DNA of 37,762 bases from contig ONFA01000022.1 in assembly GCA_900316975.1 (NCBI GenBank), positions 1 to 37,762 of the forward strand, given 5' to 3'. The stretch is from an uncultured Prevotellaceae bacterium (GTDB taxonomy: Bacteria > Bacteroidota > Bacteroidia > Bacteroidales > Bacteroidaceae). The position numbers and the translations under genes were made by a program. The notes beneath the pieces were generated by a model that saw only the letters and a list, made by a program, of their open reading frames with translations, searched no databases and was not told the DNA's origin. Positions 16,601 through 23,087 of this stretch are shown here, one piece after another; within the stretch, counting starts at the first letter, position 1, and every line of letters begins with the position of its first letter.

Positions 16601-16629
16601 CAGGCGGGAAGCACTTCACTTCTCGCCTG
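16601..16629. terminator. Bidirectional terminator between rsmA and the small minus-strand gene
   Basis: CAGGCGGGAAG (16601-16611) pairs with CTTCTCGCCTG (16619-16629), with one G-T wobble. An A-run before it (16594-16600) gives a U-tract for minus-strand transcripts. A T-rich segment after it may serve rsmA. The hairpin overlaps the last codons of the minus-strand gene. Confidence 0.7.
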
Positions 16630-16867
16630 TCACTTTGTTTTGCTTCAGCAATTCCTCTCTCATCTTGAACAAAAAACAAATTTGCCCCGAGAAATTCCTG
16701 TTTTCATACTTTGTCCGAGCCACATTCAGCATCGGAACAATCGTTGTCTGCACATCCTCGATATAGATGCCATCACCCATATCCAGTTCTTTCTCAAAAG
16801 TGTGAGTGGCAAACCAATTTTCCAGTTCAGCCACTTCCTCTTTCGTGTAAGTCGGTTTATATTCCAT
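16616..16867 (-). CDS. Small conserved-type hypothetical protein, 83 aa
   Basis: I do not recognise a function. The 83-residue product is acidic-to-neutral, soluble and helical, with no signal peptide or membrane span. It opens MEYKPTYTKEEVAELENWFATHTFEKEL and contains MGDGIYIEDVQTTIVPMLNVARTKY, a pattern I associate with short Bacteroidetes proteins of unknown function. Coding is supported by a clear open frame with sensible amphipathic helices and by a terminator at its 3' end. It is followed, after 106 bp upstream on the same strand, by lpxB; that spacer holds 7-bp repeats. Confidence 0.7.
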   Translation of the reverse strand: MEYKPTYTKEEVAELENWFATHTFEKELDMGDGIYIEDVQTTIVPMLNVARTKYENRNFSGQICFLFKMREELLKQNKVTGEK

Positions 16868-16888
16868 ATCATTAAGAATTAAAAATCA

Positions 16889-16973
16889 AGAGTTAGAAGT
16901 TAGGAGTTAGGAGTTGAGCCATGCGGCGAGTACGCACACCGCGTCAGTCTCTCTAAACCCTAAACTCTAAACT
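16889..16973. repeat. 7-bp GAGTTAG repeats with inverse counterpart
   Basis: GAGTTAG-like 7-mers are iterated at 16889-16917. A related inverse tract (CTCTAAACCCTAAACTCTAA) lies at 16951-16970, so the region can fold back on itself. It fills the lpxB downstream spacer and has no coding content. Confidence 0.55.
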
Positions 16974-18098
16974 TTACAAAAAACTCAACAATCTCACCAT
17001 CTCTTCTGCAGCCCTTCGGCTGGCACCTGCACCACCCAAGATGCGGTTCATCTCCTCATAGTCATCCAACATCTGCTGCCGAGCACTGCCACCCGGCAAG
17101 ATGTCACCGAGACACTGGATGATGTTTTCTCTCGTCATCCTGTCAGCCACCAGTTCCTGCACGATTTCTCTGTCAACCACCAGGTTCACCAGTGATATAT
17201 ACTTTACTTTCAACACTTTGCTTCTCAGCCACGAGATGAACTTTCCCACGGGAGTAGCATAACATACGACCTGTGGCACACGCAGTATCGCCGTTTCCAA
17301 GGTGGCTGTGCCCGAAGTGACCAAGGCTGCCACCGATTCGCTCAGCACCCGATAGGTCTCACCGAACCGTATCTCCACCTCCATCCCCAAAGGGATGTAC
17401 TTCCGATAATAAGCCTCATCAATATTGGGAGCACCTGCTATCACCAACCGATAATCACGATAGGTTGCCGCACACTCCAGCATCATCCTCAAATTATCTT
17501 TGATTTCTTGTCTTCTGCTACCCGCCAAAATGGCAATCTGCCGATTCTCTTCACGTCCCTTCTTCCCATCAGTGCCTTCCTCTTCTTTCCATTTCTCCAC
17601 TGCATCCACACACGGATTTCCCACATAATGCACCTGATAATCACGTTCCTCAAACCACTTCACCTCAAATGGAAGAATCGAGAACAACTCATCCACATCC
17701 CGTTTGATGTTCTTGATGCGATATTCCTTCCATGCCCATATCTTCGGGCTGATATAGTAGAACACTTTGCTGATGCCTTTTTGATGCACATACTTGGCAA
17801 TGTCAAGGTTAAACCCGGGGTAGTCCACTAATATCACTACGTCAGGTTTCCATGCCGCGATGTCTGCTTTGCACCGCTTCATATTCTTCAGGATTTGAGG
17901 CAGATGCAGCAGCACAGGAATAAAGCCCATATATGCCAACTCCCGATAGTGCTTCACCAACGTACCCCCCACGGCAGCCATCTTGTCGCCGCCGTAGAAA
18001 CGAAACTCCGCTGCAGTATCCTGCCGTTTCAGTTCCGCCATCAGATTCGAAGCGTGCAAGTCGCCCGAAGCCTCCCCTGCTATTAAGTAATATCGCAT
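16974..18098 (-). CDS. lpxB: Lipid-A-disaccharide synthase LpxB
   Basis: Glycosyltransferase (GT19) joining UDP-diacylglucosamine and lipid X into the lipid A disaccharide at the inner membrane. The 374-residue protein is close to the family norm. Motifs: GEASGDLHA at 8-16, DYPGFN at 92-97, YYISPKIWAWK, VGNPCVD at 159-165 and LAGSRRQEI at 191-199 (usually LPGSR; the proline is replaced by alanine). SGTATLE in the C-terminal half binds the nucleotide sugar. It lies 63 bp downstream of surE on the same strand, a common pairing in Bacteroidetes. Residues match an active enzyme. Confidence 0.94.
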   Translation of the reverse strand: MRYYLIAGEASGDLHASNLMAELKRQDTAAEFRFYGGDKMAAVGGTLVKHYRELAYMGFIPVLLHLPQILKNMKRCKADIAAWKPDVVILVDYPGFNLDIAKYVHQKGISKVFYYISPKIWAWKEYRIKNIKRDVDELFSILPFEVKWFEERDYQVHYVGNPCVDAVEKWKEEEGTDGKKGREENRQIAILAGSRRQEIKDNLRMMLECAATYRDYRLVIAGAPNIDEAYYRKYIPLGMEVEIRFGETYRVLSESVAALVTSGTATLETAILRVPQVVCYATPVGKFISWLRSKVLKVKYISLVNLVVDREIVQELVADRMTRENIIQCLGDILPGGSARQQMLDDYEEMNRILGGAGASRRAAEEMVRLLSFL

Positions 18099-18145
18099 AG
18101 ATTGTTTAACCCTAACCTTGACCTTGACTGTGAGTTGGTCTTTTG

Positions 18146-18158
18146 TGTGCTGCGCACA
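18146..18158. repeat. Small palindrome between surE and lpxB
   Basis: TGTGC-TGC-GCACA, 5-nt arms and 3-nt loop, in the 63-bp surE-lpxB spacer. Same shape as the palindromes at 10918, 19348, 21440 and 21471. Confidence 0.45.
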
Positions 18159-18161
18159 GTC

Positions 18162-18944
18162 TCAACGCTCAACTATCAATCCCTTCATCTTCTCCATCAC
18201 ACCATATGCCGTCATGTCCAACTGCAACGGAGTCACCGCCACATAGCCATGTTCGTATGCCCACGTGTCGCTCTCCTTGTCATGCTCATCGTGTGGCGCA
18301 TAGTAACCCGCTATCCAGTAATACTTGCCTCCTCTCGGATGGTCTCGCTCCTGCCATTCCTCATGCCAGTCGCCCAATCCCATCTTGCATATTTTCAGTC
18401 CCTTCAAAGGTGTAGCATCTGGTATGTTCACATTCAAGCACACCTCCAGCGGAAGACCTTCTGTCAACACCCAATCTAATATCTTCCGCACATACTCCTT
18501 CATATAACTGAAATCCGCATCCACGGCAGTCCTTCCGCTTGAAAAGGCAATTGACGGCACATGCTTGATGCAGCCCTCCAGCGCAATCGACATAGTGCCA
18601 GAGTAGTGAGCATTCACCGCACAGTTGTCACCATGATTGATTCCTCCCAGAACCAAGTCAGGTCGGCGAGGCAACAACTTCTCAAAGGCCATCTTCGTGC
18701 AGTCATTCGGCGTACCCGTGCATGCCCATACCGTCAGGCTTCCCCGCTTCTCGCTGCCCTCCTCTTGCCTGATGAACTGGTTCCTCACAGGCGTATAGCT
18801 GCTGATGCTCATGCTCGCCCCACTTCGTGCTCCATCGGGAGCCACGACAAACACATCACCATACTCCCTCGCTATCTCTGCCAACTGCTTGACACCCTCT
18901 GCATCATAGCCATCATCATTACTTATAAATATCAGTTTATCCAT
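18162..18944 (-). CDS. surE: 5'/3'-nucleotidase SurE
   Basis: Metal-dependent nucleotidase that dephosphorylates nucleoside monophosphates, used in nucleotide salvage and stress survival. The start at 18944 gives 260 residues beginning MDKLIFISNDDGYDAEG. The metal-binding NDDG motif (N9, D10, D11), the serine in ARSGASMSIS and the ligand asparagine in GGINHGDN are all present. A longer frame starting at 18989 is rejected because a -7 promoter element (18967-18974) lies inside the extra segment. Transcription probably continues into lpxB. Confidence 0.95.
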   Translation of the reverse strand: MDKLIFISNDDGYDAEGVKQLAEIAREYGDVFVVAPDGARSGASMSISSYTPVRNQFIRQEEGSEKRGSLTVWACTGTPNDCTKMAFEKLLPRRPDLVLGGINHGDNCAVNAHYSGTMSIALEGCIKHVPSIAFSSGRTAVDADFSYMKEYVRKILDWVLTEGLPLEVCLNVNIPDATPLKGLKICKMGLGDWHEEWQERDHPRGGKYYWIAGYYAPHDEHDKESDTWAYEHGYVAVTPLQLDMTAYGVMEKMKGLIVER

Positions 18945-18966
18945 TGTTACAATCAGTTTTCGCCTA

Positions 18967-18974
18967 CAAAGATA
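18967..18974 (-). promoter_or_regulatory. -7 element for surE-lpxB
   Basis: On the minus strand TATCTTTG matches TAnnTTTG. It lies 23 bp upstream of the chosen surE start and fixes that start against the longer alternative. Confidence 0.55.
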
Positions 18975-19046
18975 CAGCATTTTCCCCATCTTTCTTGCTT
19001 AAAAAGAAGAAAAAACACCTTTCATCGAAAAAAAAATCCCAATCCC

Positions 19047-19077
19047 TTTGTCAGTTTCCGAAAAAGCACTACCTTTG
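19047..19077 (+). promoter_or_regulatory. Promoter of tRNA-Gln
   Basis: TTTG at 19047-19050, 19-bp spacer, TACCTTTG at 19070-19077: an exact match to the Bacteroidetes housekeeping promoter. The predicted start is about 45 bp before the tRNA. Confidence 0.75.
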
Positions 19078-19128
19078 CATCGCATTTCCGAAAGAGGGGC
19101 ACTCTTTCAGACATTGCTGCAAGAAAAT

Positions 19129-19203
19129 TGGGATATGGTGTAATTGGCAACACAACAGATTCTGGTCCTGTTATTCCTGGTTCGAGCCCGGGTATCCCAA
19201 CCA
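19129..19203 (+). tRNA. tRNA-Gln (anticodon CTG)
   Basis: The acceptor stem TGGGATA pairs with TATCCCA, with discriminator A at 19200 and an encoded CCA at 19201-19203. The anticodon arm ACAGA-TTCTGGT-CCTGT presents CTG in the loop and has an A-C mismatch at the base of the loop. The T arm CCTGG-TTCGAGC-CCGGG is standard with one G-T pair. The U1-A72 first pair is typical of glutamine tRNA. A strong promoter precedes it and a strong terminator begins at its 3' end. Confidence 0.9.
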
Positions 19204-19246
19204 ACAGTGGAGGCTTCAGATTGAATTCTGAAGCCTCCACTGTTTT
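19203..19246 (+). terminator. Rho-independent terminator of tRNA-Gln
   Basis: Perfect 18-bp stem (19203-19220 with 19227-19244) around the loop TTGAAT, followed by T residues. The stem begins at the final A of the CCA end, so folding of the terminator competes only with the 3' end. Confidence 0.9.
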
Positions 19247-19294
19247 CGTTGAAAAGCCACCTCTCCATCTGTCAATCCATACTTCTTGCAATTA

Positions 19295-19515
19295 TAACGT
19301 CAGTTCGGTATAAGAGCATTCACGGTTCGGAAATCTTTTTACCGGTTCTTGCTGTGCAAGCGCTTCGCGATGACGCGGCTTTAGAAAAATAAGAAAAAAC
19401 AAAAGAAAATAAGAAAATATAGAGAAAGTGGAGTGCTTTTTTTCTTATTTTCTTTTGTTTTTTCTTATTTTTCTAAAGCCGCCGGAGGCGTAATTCTTAC
19501 ACCGAACTCACGTTA
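19295..19515. mobile_element. MITE-like element with terminal inverted repeats and a 43-bp perfect hairpin
   Basis: Ends are 20-nt inverted repeats with 18 matches: TAACGTCAGTTCGGTATAAG at 19295-19314 and its inverse at 19496-19515. Inside, 19375-19417 and 19440-19482 are exact inverse complements over 43 nt, enclosing a 22-nt loop. Smaller palindromes CTTGC-TGT-GCAAG (19348-19360) and CGC-TTC-GCG (19361-19369) lie in the left part. There is no open frame and no clear target-site duplication. Half of a related end occurs at 37664 and a related element at 10726-10912. A non-autonomous mobile element is the best guess; a terminator for the LRR gene is an added possibility. Confidence 0.6.
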
Positions 19516-19543
19516 ATTTTAAGTGACTAATCATAAGAGATGT
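19516..19543. repeat. TTTTAAGTG...CATAAG repeat, copy 1
   Basis: TTTTAAGTGACTAATCATAA (19517-19536) then GAGATGTC, abutting the stop codon of the LRR gene. Related copies lie at 21225-21253 and 21512-21539, the latter also just past the 3' end of a lipoprotein gene. Confidence 0.55.
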
Positions 19544-20752
19544 CTACTCAATCTCTATCCACTCCTCTTCATCGTCGTCCCAATACACAGGCGACCAGCC
19601 TTTCTGCTTGGCTGCCGCAGCTTGACTGGGGGTGACGATGTTCTTCTCGTCGCCTTCGCGGTTGTCGATAGCACCAAACATGAATGATTCGGAAGATGTG
19701 TTCTGTGGCAGGCTGCTGATGAGGTCGTCCATGCTCTTGCCGCTGATATTGTTTCTGAAGAGGAAAAGGGCTGTCAGAGCCGTATTCTTGGGAATGTCGA
19801 GCACGGTCAGTTGATTTTTCTCACAATACAACCGTGTCAATGCCGTATTCTTGGAAACATCGAGCGCGGTCAGTTGATTGTTCTCACAAGTCAACCATGT
19901 CAGTGCCGTATTCTTGGAAACGTCGAGGGCGGTCAACAGATTGTCATAACATGACAGTTCTTCCAGTGCAGTAAGCATGGATACGTCGATTGATGTCAGC
20001 GCATTGCGATCGCAACACAACTCTGTCAGTGCCGTATTCTTGGAAACATCGAGCGCGGTCAGTTGATTGCCGCCGCAAAACAATTTTGTCAGTGCCGTAA
20101 GCATGGAGACGTCAATGGTGGGCATCTCATTGTTTGAGCATTGCAGGTCGTATAATTCCAGGTTCCTGGAAACGTCAATCGATATCAGGTTATTCGAATG
20201 GCATCCCAGTTCTTTCAATACAGTGTTCTTTGAGACATCGAGTTCGGTCAGGTCGTTGAAGCCGCAATCCAGGTCCGCCAGCAACTCATTTCTGGTGACA
20301 TCGAGTGCTGTCAACTGATTGAAACTGCATCTCAGCCTTCTTAATTCCTTATTGCCGGAAACGTCAAGTGAAGCCATGCCACAGAAACTGCAGTCCAGAT
20401 CTCTTAATGCCGTATTCCGCGAAAGGTCAAGTGCAGTGATATCGTTGAGGCTGCAGTTGAGGGTGTCGAGAGCGGTGAAAAGTTCAATGCCTTTCAGGCT
20501 ACAGATTTCCTTTTCGCTGACATCCATGACATGTATCTCCCTGATCTCTTCGGCGGTCAGGATGCCGTCCTTGCCATAGTTCTGCTCAAGGAGGAATTTG
20601 CGGAAGTTGGCATCAGGGAAGTTCACTTCGTTGATATCGGCTTTCGCCGCAGGCTCGAGGGGATCGGCTTCGTTCGACGTGCATGCTGTGAATACAATAG
20701 CGCCGTAAAGTGTCAGGGCGATGGCCGACAACCATAGATAATTCTTTCTCAT
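19544..20752 (-). CDS. Leucine-rich-repeat lipoprotein with EF-hand-like N-terminus
   Basis: A predicted surface or periplasmic lipoprotein of 402 residues. From MRKNYLWLSAIAL a signal peptide runs to the lipobox FTAC (C24). Residues about 45-80 (FPDANFRKFLLEQNYGKDGILTAEEI) resemble a calcium-type EF-hand segment often found before such repeats. About 12 repeats of 21 residues follow, with the pattern LTxLDVSxNTxLxxLxCxxNx, ending with a degenerate capping segment and an acidic tail (DDDEEEWIEIE). The DNA repeats at a 63-bp period, so copy number may vary. A promoter lies at 20796-20826. Function is unknown; such proteins often bind host or bacterial ligands. Frames starting upstream at 20779 lack support. 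Confidence 0.85.
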   Translation of the reverse strand: MRKNYLWLSAIALTLYGAIVFTACTSNEADPLEPAAKADINEVNFPDANFRKFLLEQNYGKDGILTAEEIREIHVMDVSEKEICSLKGIELFTALDTLNCSLNDITALDLSRNTALRDLDCSFCGMASLDVSGNKELRRLRCSFNQLTALDVTRNELLADLDCGFNDLTELDVSKNTVLKELGCHSNNLISIDVSRNLELYDLQCSNNEMPTIDVSMLTALTKLFCGGNQLTALDVSKNTALTELCCDRNALTSIDVSMLTALEELSCYDNLLTALDVSKNTALTWLTCENNQLTALDVSKNTALTRLYCEKNQLTVLDIPKNTALTALFLFRNNISGKSMDDLISSLPQNTSSESFMFGAIDNREGDEKNIVTPSQAAAAKQKGWSPVYWDDDEEEWIEIE

Positions 20753-20795
20753 CATACTTATAATGTAATTAAATTCCACCCTTGGGGTTTCGTGG

Positions 20796-20826
20796 CAAAA
20801 TTACACAAAATTCTCTAACTCACAAA
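20796..20826 (-). promoter_or_regulatory. Promoter of the LRR lipoprotein gene
   Basis: On the minus strand: TTTG (20826-20823), 19-bp spacer, TAATTTTG (20803-20796). It lies about 45 bp upstream of the start and overlaps the 5' edge of the broken plus-strand ORF. Confidence 0.65.
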
Positions 20827-20829
20827 AAA

Positions 20830-21034
20830 ATGATGGAATTTCATGCAGAAATCGAGATGCCCGAGCAGAAAGTGGGTCGTGGCGGCGCCAGGGAAGGTGC
20901 AGGCAGGAAACGCAAGGATGTCCATTACTATGGGTTCCGTGCCTGCCAGCGAGGTACACGACATCCTTTCCTTTCCGTTCTGGGCGACGGTTCCAAAGGA
21001 ATGTCGTTCAGTTGTTGCTTTATATAAGAAATGA
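20830..21034 (+). pseudogene. Frameshifted remnant of a small GGAREGAGRK-type protein
   Basis: From ATG at 20830 the frame reads MMEFHAEIEMPEQK, then GRGGAREGAGRKRKDVHYYGFR, a signature of short Bacteroidetes proteins with an arginine-rich DNA-binding arm. The expected continuation (VPASEVHDIL) is found immediately after, but in the next frame (from about 20939), so one frame breaks at YYGFR and the other lacks the N-terminus. Neither remaining frame continues convincingly beyond DILSF. I read this as a decayed gene with a single-base indel and 3' loss. A sequencing error could give the same picture. No promoter is seen for it on the plus strand. Confidence 0.5.
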
Positions 21035-21068
21035 CATTTTGTTTCATTGTTACTTCCATTGAACAGTA

Positions 21069-21097
21069 CAAAGTTACTACATTATTTTGTAGTAAAC
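21069..21097 (-). promoter_or_regulatory. Promoter-like -7 element overlapped by an inverted repeat
   Basis: On the minus strand TAACTTTG (21076-21069) matches the -7 element. An exact inverted repeat TTACTACA (21074-21081) and TGTAGTAA (21088-21095) with a 6-nt loop overlaps it and extends upstream, the layout of an operator. Transcription would run leftward into a short frame starting MKQNVISYIKQQLNDIPLE at 21047, which overlaps the remnant on the other strand and ends after about 40 residues at 20928. Whether that frame is translated is unclear. Confidence 0.4.
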
Positions 21098-21224
21098 AAG
21101 TAAGATTTAACATTTCGACGACCCTTAATCACAGAATCTGTACCCCAAACTACAAATTCGGGGAAATTTAGCAATAATGAGAACTTCTTGTTTTACCGAA
21201 AAAAGAGCCATCTGGATGTTGGCG

Positions 21225-21540
21225 TTTTAAGTGGTTTATCATAAGTGATGTTCTAAACTTAAATCTTTTTAATCTTCCCAATCTTCCAATCGACCGCTTG
21301 CGGTCTAGTTTTTATTCAACTAATCCGCATTGCGGATGATTTGGGGGATTGAGAAGATTATCAAGATTAAAAGATTCCTCCCACATCCCGCATGGCAGGA
21401 GCCGTCGAGGCTCCCAAAATCCGCTCAATCCGCTCAATCGTTCCGCAGGAACTTGTTTATAAAAAAACATATCCCTTCGGGATGATTGAACAGATTGAAT
21501 GTTTTTTTTGTTTTTAAGTGGTTTACATAAGAGATGTCCA
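21225..21540. repeat. Cluster of short palindromes and dispersed repeats
   Basis: No gene is supported in the 446-bp gap from about 21114 to 21559. The cluster holds the TTTTAAGTG repeat copies at 21225-21253 and 21512-21539, and the palindromes GACCGC-TT-GCGGTC (21292-21305), ATCCGC-ATT-GCGGAT (21323-21337), GGAGCC-GTCGA-GGCTCC (21398-21414), GTTCC-GCA-GGAAC (21440-21452) and ATCCC-TTC-GGGAT (21471-21483). Between them are iterated AATCTTCC and GATTGARC segments. 21432-21459 is an exact inverse copy of 10911-10938. The overall look is of repeats inserted next to or into one another. Confidence 0.7.
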
Positions 21541-21559
21541 AACAAGCAGGATCTTCCTT

Positions 21560-22228
21560 TTATTGATTGATGCCTTGTTTCATCAGTTTTTCCAACTCCG
21601 AATCTGATTTTCCATTTAATTCCTCTTCTTTATAGAACCGGGTGAGCATCGTAGCAAAAACCTTGTTGTTATAGAGGAAAACAAAATCGTAATAGCCTGG
21701 TTCGACTTCCTCTGGATGAAGATAGAAGGATCCCCAATGATCGTTTTCTTCCGCACCGGGATCTTTGTTCAGGTCACATGCCTGAACATAGTTGGGAGTT
21801 TCGTCGTTTAAGGAACCTTTCAGGTAAGCACTTTGGTCGGCATTATGCTTGAACACCATCACTTTGATGCCAGTGTGTGCGCCTGATTGCGGGTGAAACT
21901 CAATCCATTCGTTCAGTTCAAAGACAGAGCGGACACCTTCTGCTGCAAATGGTTTATGGTTAAAATCCTCGGTGCCACATCGGTCTCCATTTAGACTCAA
22001 ACCAGTCATGACGGGTTGTTCTCCCTCTTTGAGATTGACGAAATAGAGTTTTCCAAGCACCATGGTGTCTTGAACTTGTGCTGTGTTAGCAGTGGTGCCA
22101 TTGCTGGCGGGGTTGTCAGCGATGAGGTAGTCGGGTGAGGTGTTCGCATTCGCATTTGCACCATTGTTGCAGTTGACTGTCAAAAACAAGGTAAGTCCTG
22201 CAACTAAAACTAAAGATAGTTTTTTCAT
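21560..22228 (-). CDS. Hypothetical lipoprotein, 222 aa
   Basis: Function not recognised. From MKKLSLVLVAGLTLFLTVNC the protein has a lipoprotein-type signal with cysteine at position 20; the -1 residue is asparagine, which is atypical for a lipobox, so ordinary secretion is possible. A low-complexity NANANTS linker follows. The mature part contains LGKLYFVNLKEGEQPVMTGLSLNG, a segment FELNEWIEFHPQSGAHTGIKVMVFKHNAD and EEVEPGYYDFVFLYNNKVFATMLTRFYK, suggesting a compact beta-rich domain. It has its own exact-match promoter about 70 bp upstream. Starts at 22258 or 22357 are possible, but only the chosen one places the signal peptide at the N-terminus. The gene is isolated among repeats. Confidence 0.75.
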   Translation of the reverse strand: MKKLSLVLVAGLTLFLTVNCNNGANANANTSPDYLIADNPASNGTTANTAQVQDTMVLGKLYFVNLKEGEQPVMTGLSLNGDRCGTEDFNHKPFAAEGVRSVFELNEWIEFHPQSGAHTGIKVMVFKHNADQSAYLKGSLNDETPNYVQACDLNKDPGAEENDHWGSFYLHPEEVEPGYYDFVFLYNNKVFATMLTRFYKEEELNGKSDSELEKLMKQGINQ

Positions 22229-22303
22229 AAACAGTTTTTTGTGGGTTGATGTATTCATTGAATTCTCATTAGATAAAAACTTCCAAATGGAAATTATCTG
22301 TTG

Positions 22304-22334
22304 CAAAGGTAATAAGAACCCATTATATGACAAA
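22304..22334 (-). promoter_or_regulatory. Promoter of the 222-aa lipoprotein gene
   Basis: On the minus strand: TTTG (22334-22331), 19-bp spacer, TACCTTTG (22311-22304), an exact consensus match. The remaining 22335-22600 stretch upstream is AT-rich; I see no gene or repeat in it. Confidence 0.7.
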
Positions 22335-22600
22335 AAAAATGTGCTTTTTTTAATCAAGCAACCCTCTTTTTCATGATTATGTATGACTACAGATCAAAGA
22401 CACTACTTTTCTTGATATAAAAGCCATACCTCACATGAATCAGAAACTGCCTCGTCATCTTATAAAAGAAAAGGAGATATACATTAGGTATGTCATCAAT
22501 CTGTATAACATAACAGGCAAAAATGGTCTATTTTTTAAGAAAATAGTCCACACCCAAACGTTTTCTTTCACATTTTTCTTTTTTATTTAAGGGAATATGC

Positions 22601-22608
22601 TATCTTTG
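22601..22608 (+). promoter_or_regulatory. -7 element for the 117-aa hypothetical gene
   Basis: TATCTTTG matches TAnnTTTG, 23 bp before the start codon at 22632. The -33 region is T-rich without an exact TTTG. Confidence 0.5.
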
Positions 22609-22631
22609 CAACCAACAAAACGATTACGACC

Positions 22632-22985
22632 ATGAAAATTTCATTAGAAACAGATAACGAACAGACCGCAATGGAGTTGGCGAATGAAATTCTCGACGAT
22701 GTCAGCGGGAAGAAAGTGGACACATGGCACCATTGCCTGAGAACGGTGAAGGGCAATGCGGAGTGTTCATGTATCTATCACTATACAGACAAGGACGCGA
22801 ACGATGATAACAAACGTATCAAATTCTATGTGTATGAGAAGGGAGCAGATGTGTGCCTGAAGCAAATATGGCGTGAGGGTTATACGCCTGGTCGCCAGAC
22901 GAAACTTCACCTCACAATCACACTCATCAACATGATTTACATTCGCTATCCAGAAAAATTCAGCGGCATCAAGATTCAGTGGTGA
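22632..22985 (+). CDS. Hypothetical cytoplasmic protein, 117 aa
   Basis: I do not recognise this gene. The product has 117 residues, no signal peptide or membrane span, and a mixed alpha/beta look: an N-terminal MKISLETDNEQTAMELANEILDDVSG that resembles a strand-helix unit, a middle stretch with WHHCLRTVKGNAECSCIYHYTDKD (three Cys, four His nearby) and a C-terminal TKLHLTITLINMIYIRYPEKFSGIKIQW. Histidine and cysteine spacing might bind metal, but no known motif is met. It is a single-gene unit with its own promoter and a shared terminator with pfkA, convergent with the long minus-strand block. Confidence 0.75.
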   Translation: MKISLETDNEQTAMELANEILDDVSGKKVDTWHHCLRTVKGNAECSCIYHYTDKDANDDNKRIKFYVYEKGADVCLKQIWREGYTPGRQTKLHLTITLINMIYIRYPEKFSGIKIQW

Positions 22986-23023
22986 CGTTTGCCACGGGAT
23001 TGAGATTCACCCAAACAAAAAAA

Positions 23024-23064
23024 GGGGCATAACCAGTTGCGTGACTGATTATGCCCCCTCTTTT
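23024..23064. terminator. Bidirectional terminator between the 117-aa gene and pfkA
   Basis: GGGGCATAA (23024-23032) pairs with TTATGCCCC (23049-23057); an inner CAGT/ACTG stem extends it past one mismatch. It has T residues after it on the plus strand and a 7-A run before it, giving U-tracts in both directions. It probably ends the thirteen-gene minus-strand block. Confidence 0.85.
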
Positions 23065-23087
23065 TCGAGTAAAACATCGGATATCCG

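Noticed and set aside
18944..18989. Longer N-terminus for SurE
   Set aside because: The added segment contains the -7 promoter element and precedes the conserved MDKLIFISNDDG start.
19022..19291. Minus-strand frame across the tRNA (contains VGIPGLEPGITGPES)
   Set aside because: It is the antisense of tRNA-Gln and its terminator; frames of this type are a well-known annotation artefact.
21312..21545. 77-residue minus-strand frame in the palindrome cluster
   Set aside because: It is made of the dispersed repeats themselves and shows no start context or family similarity.
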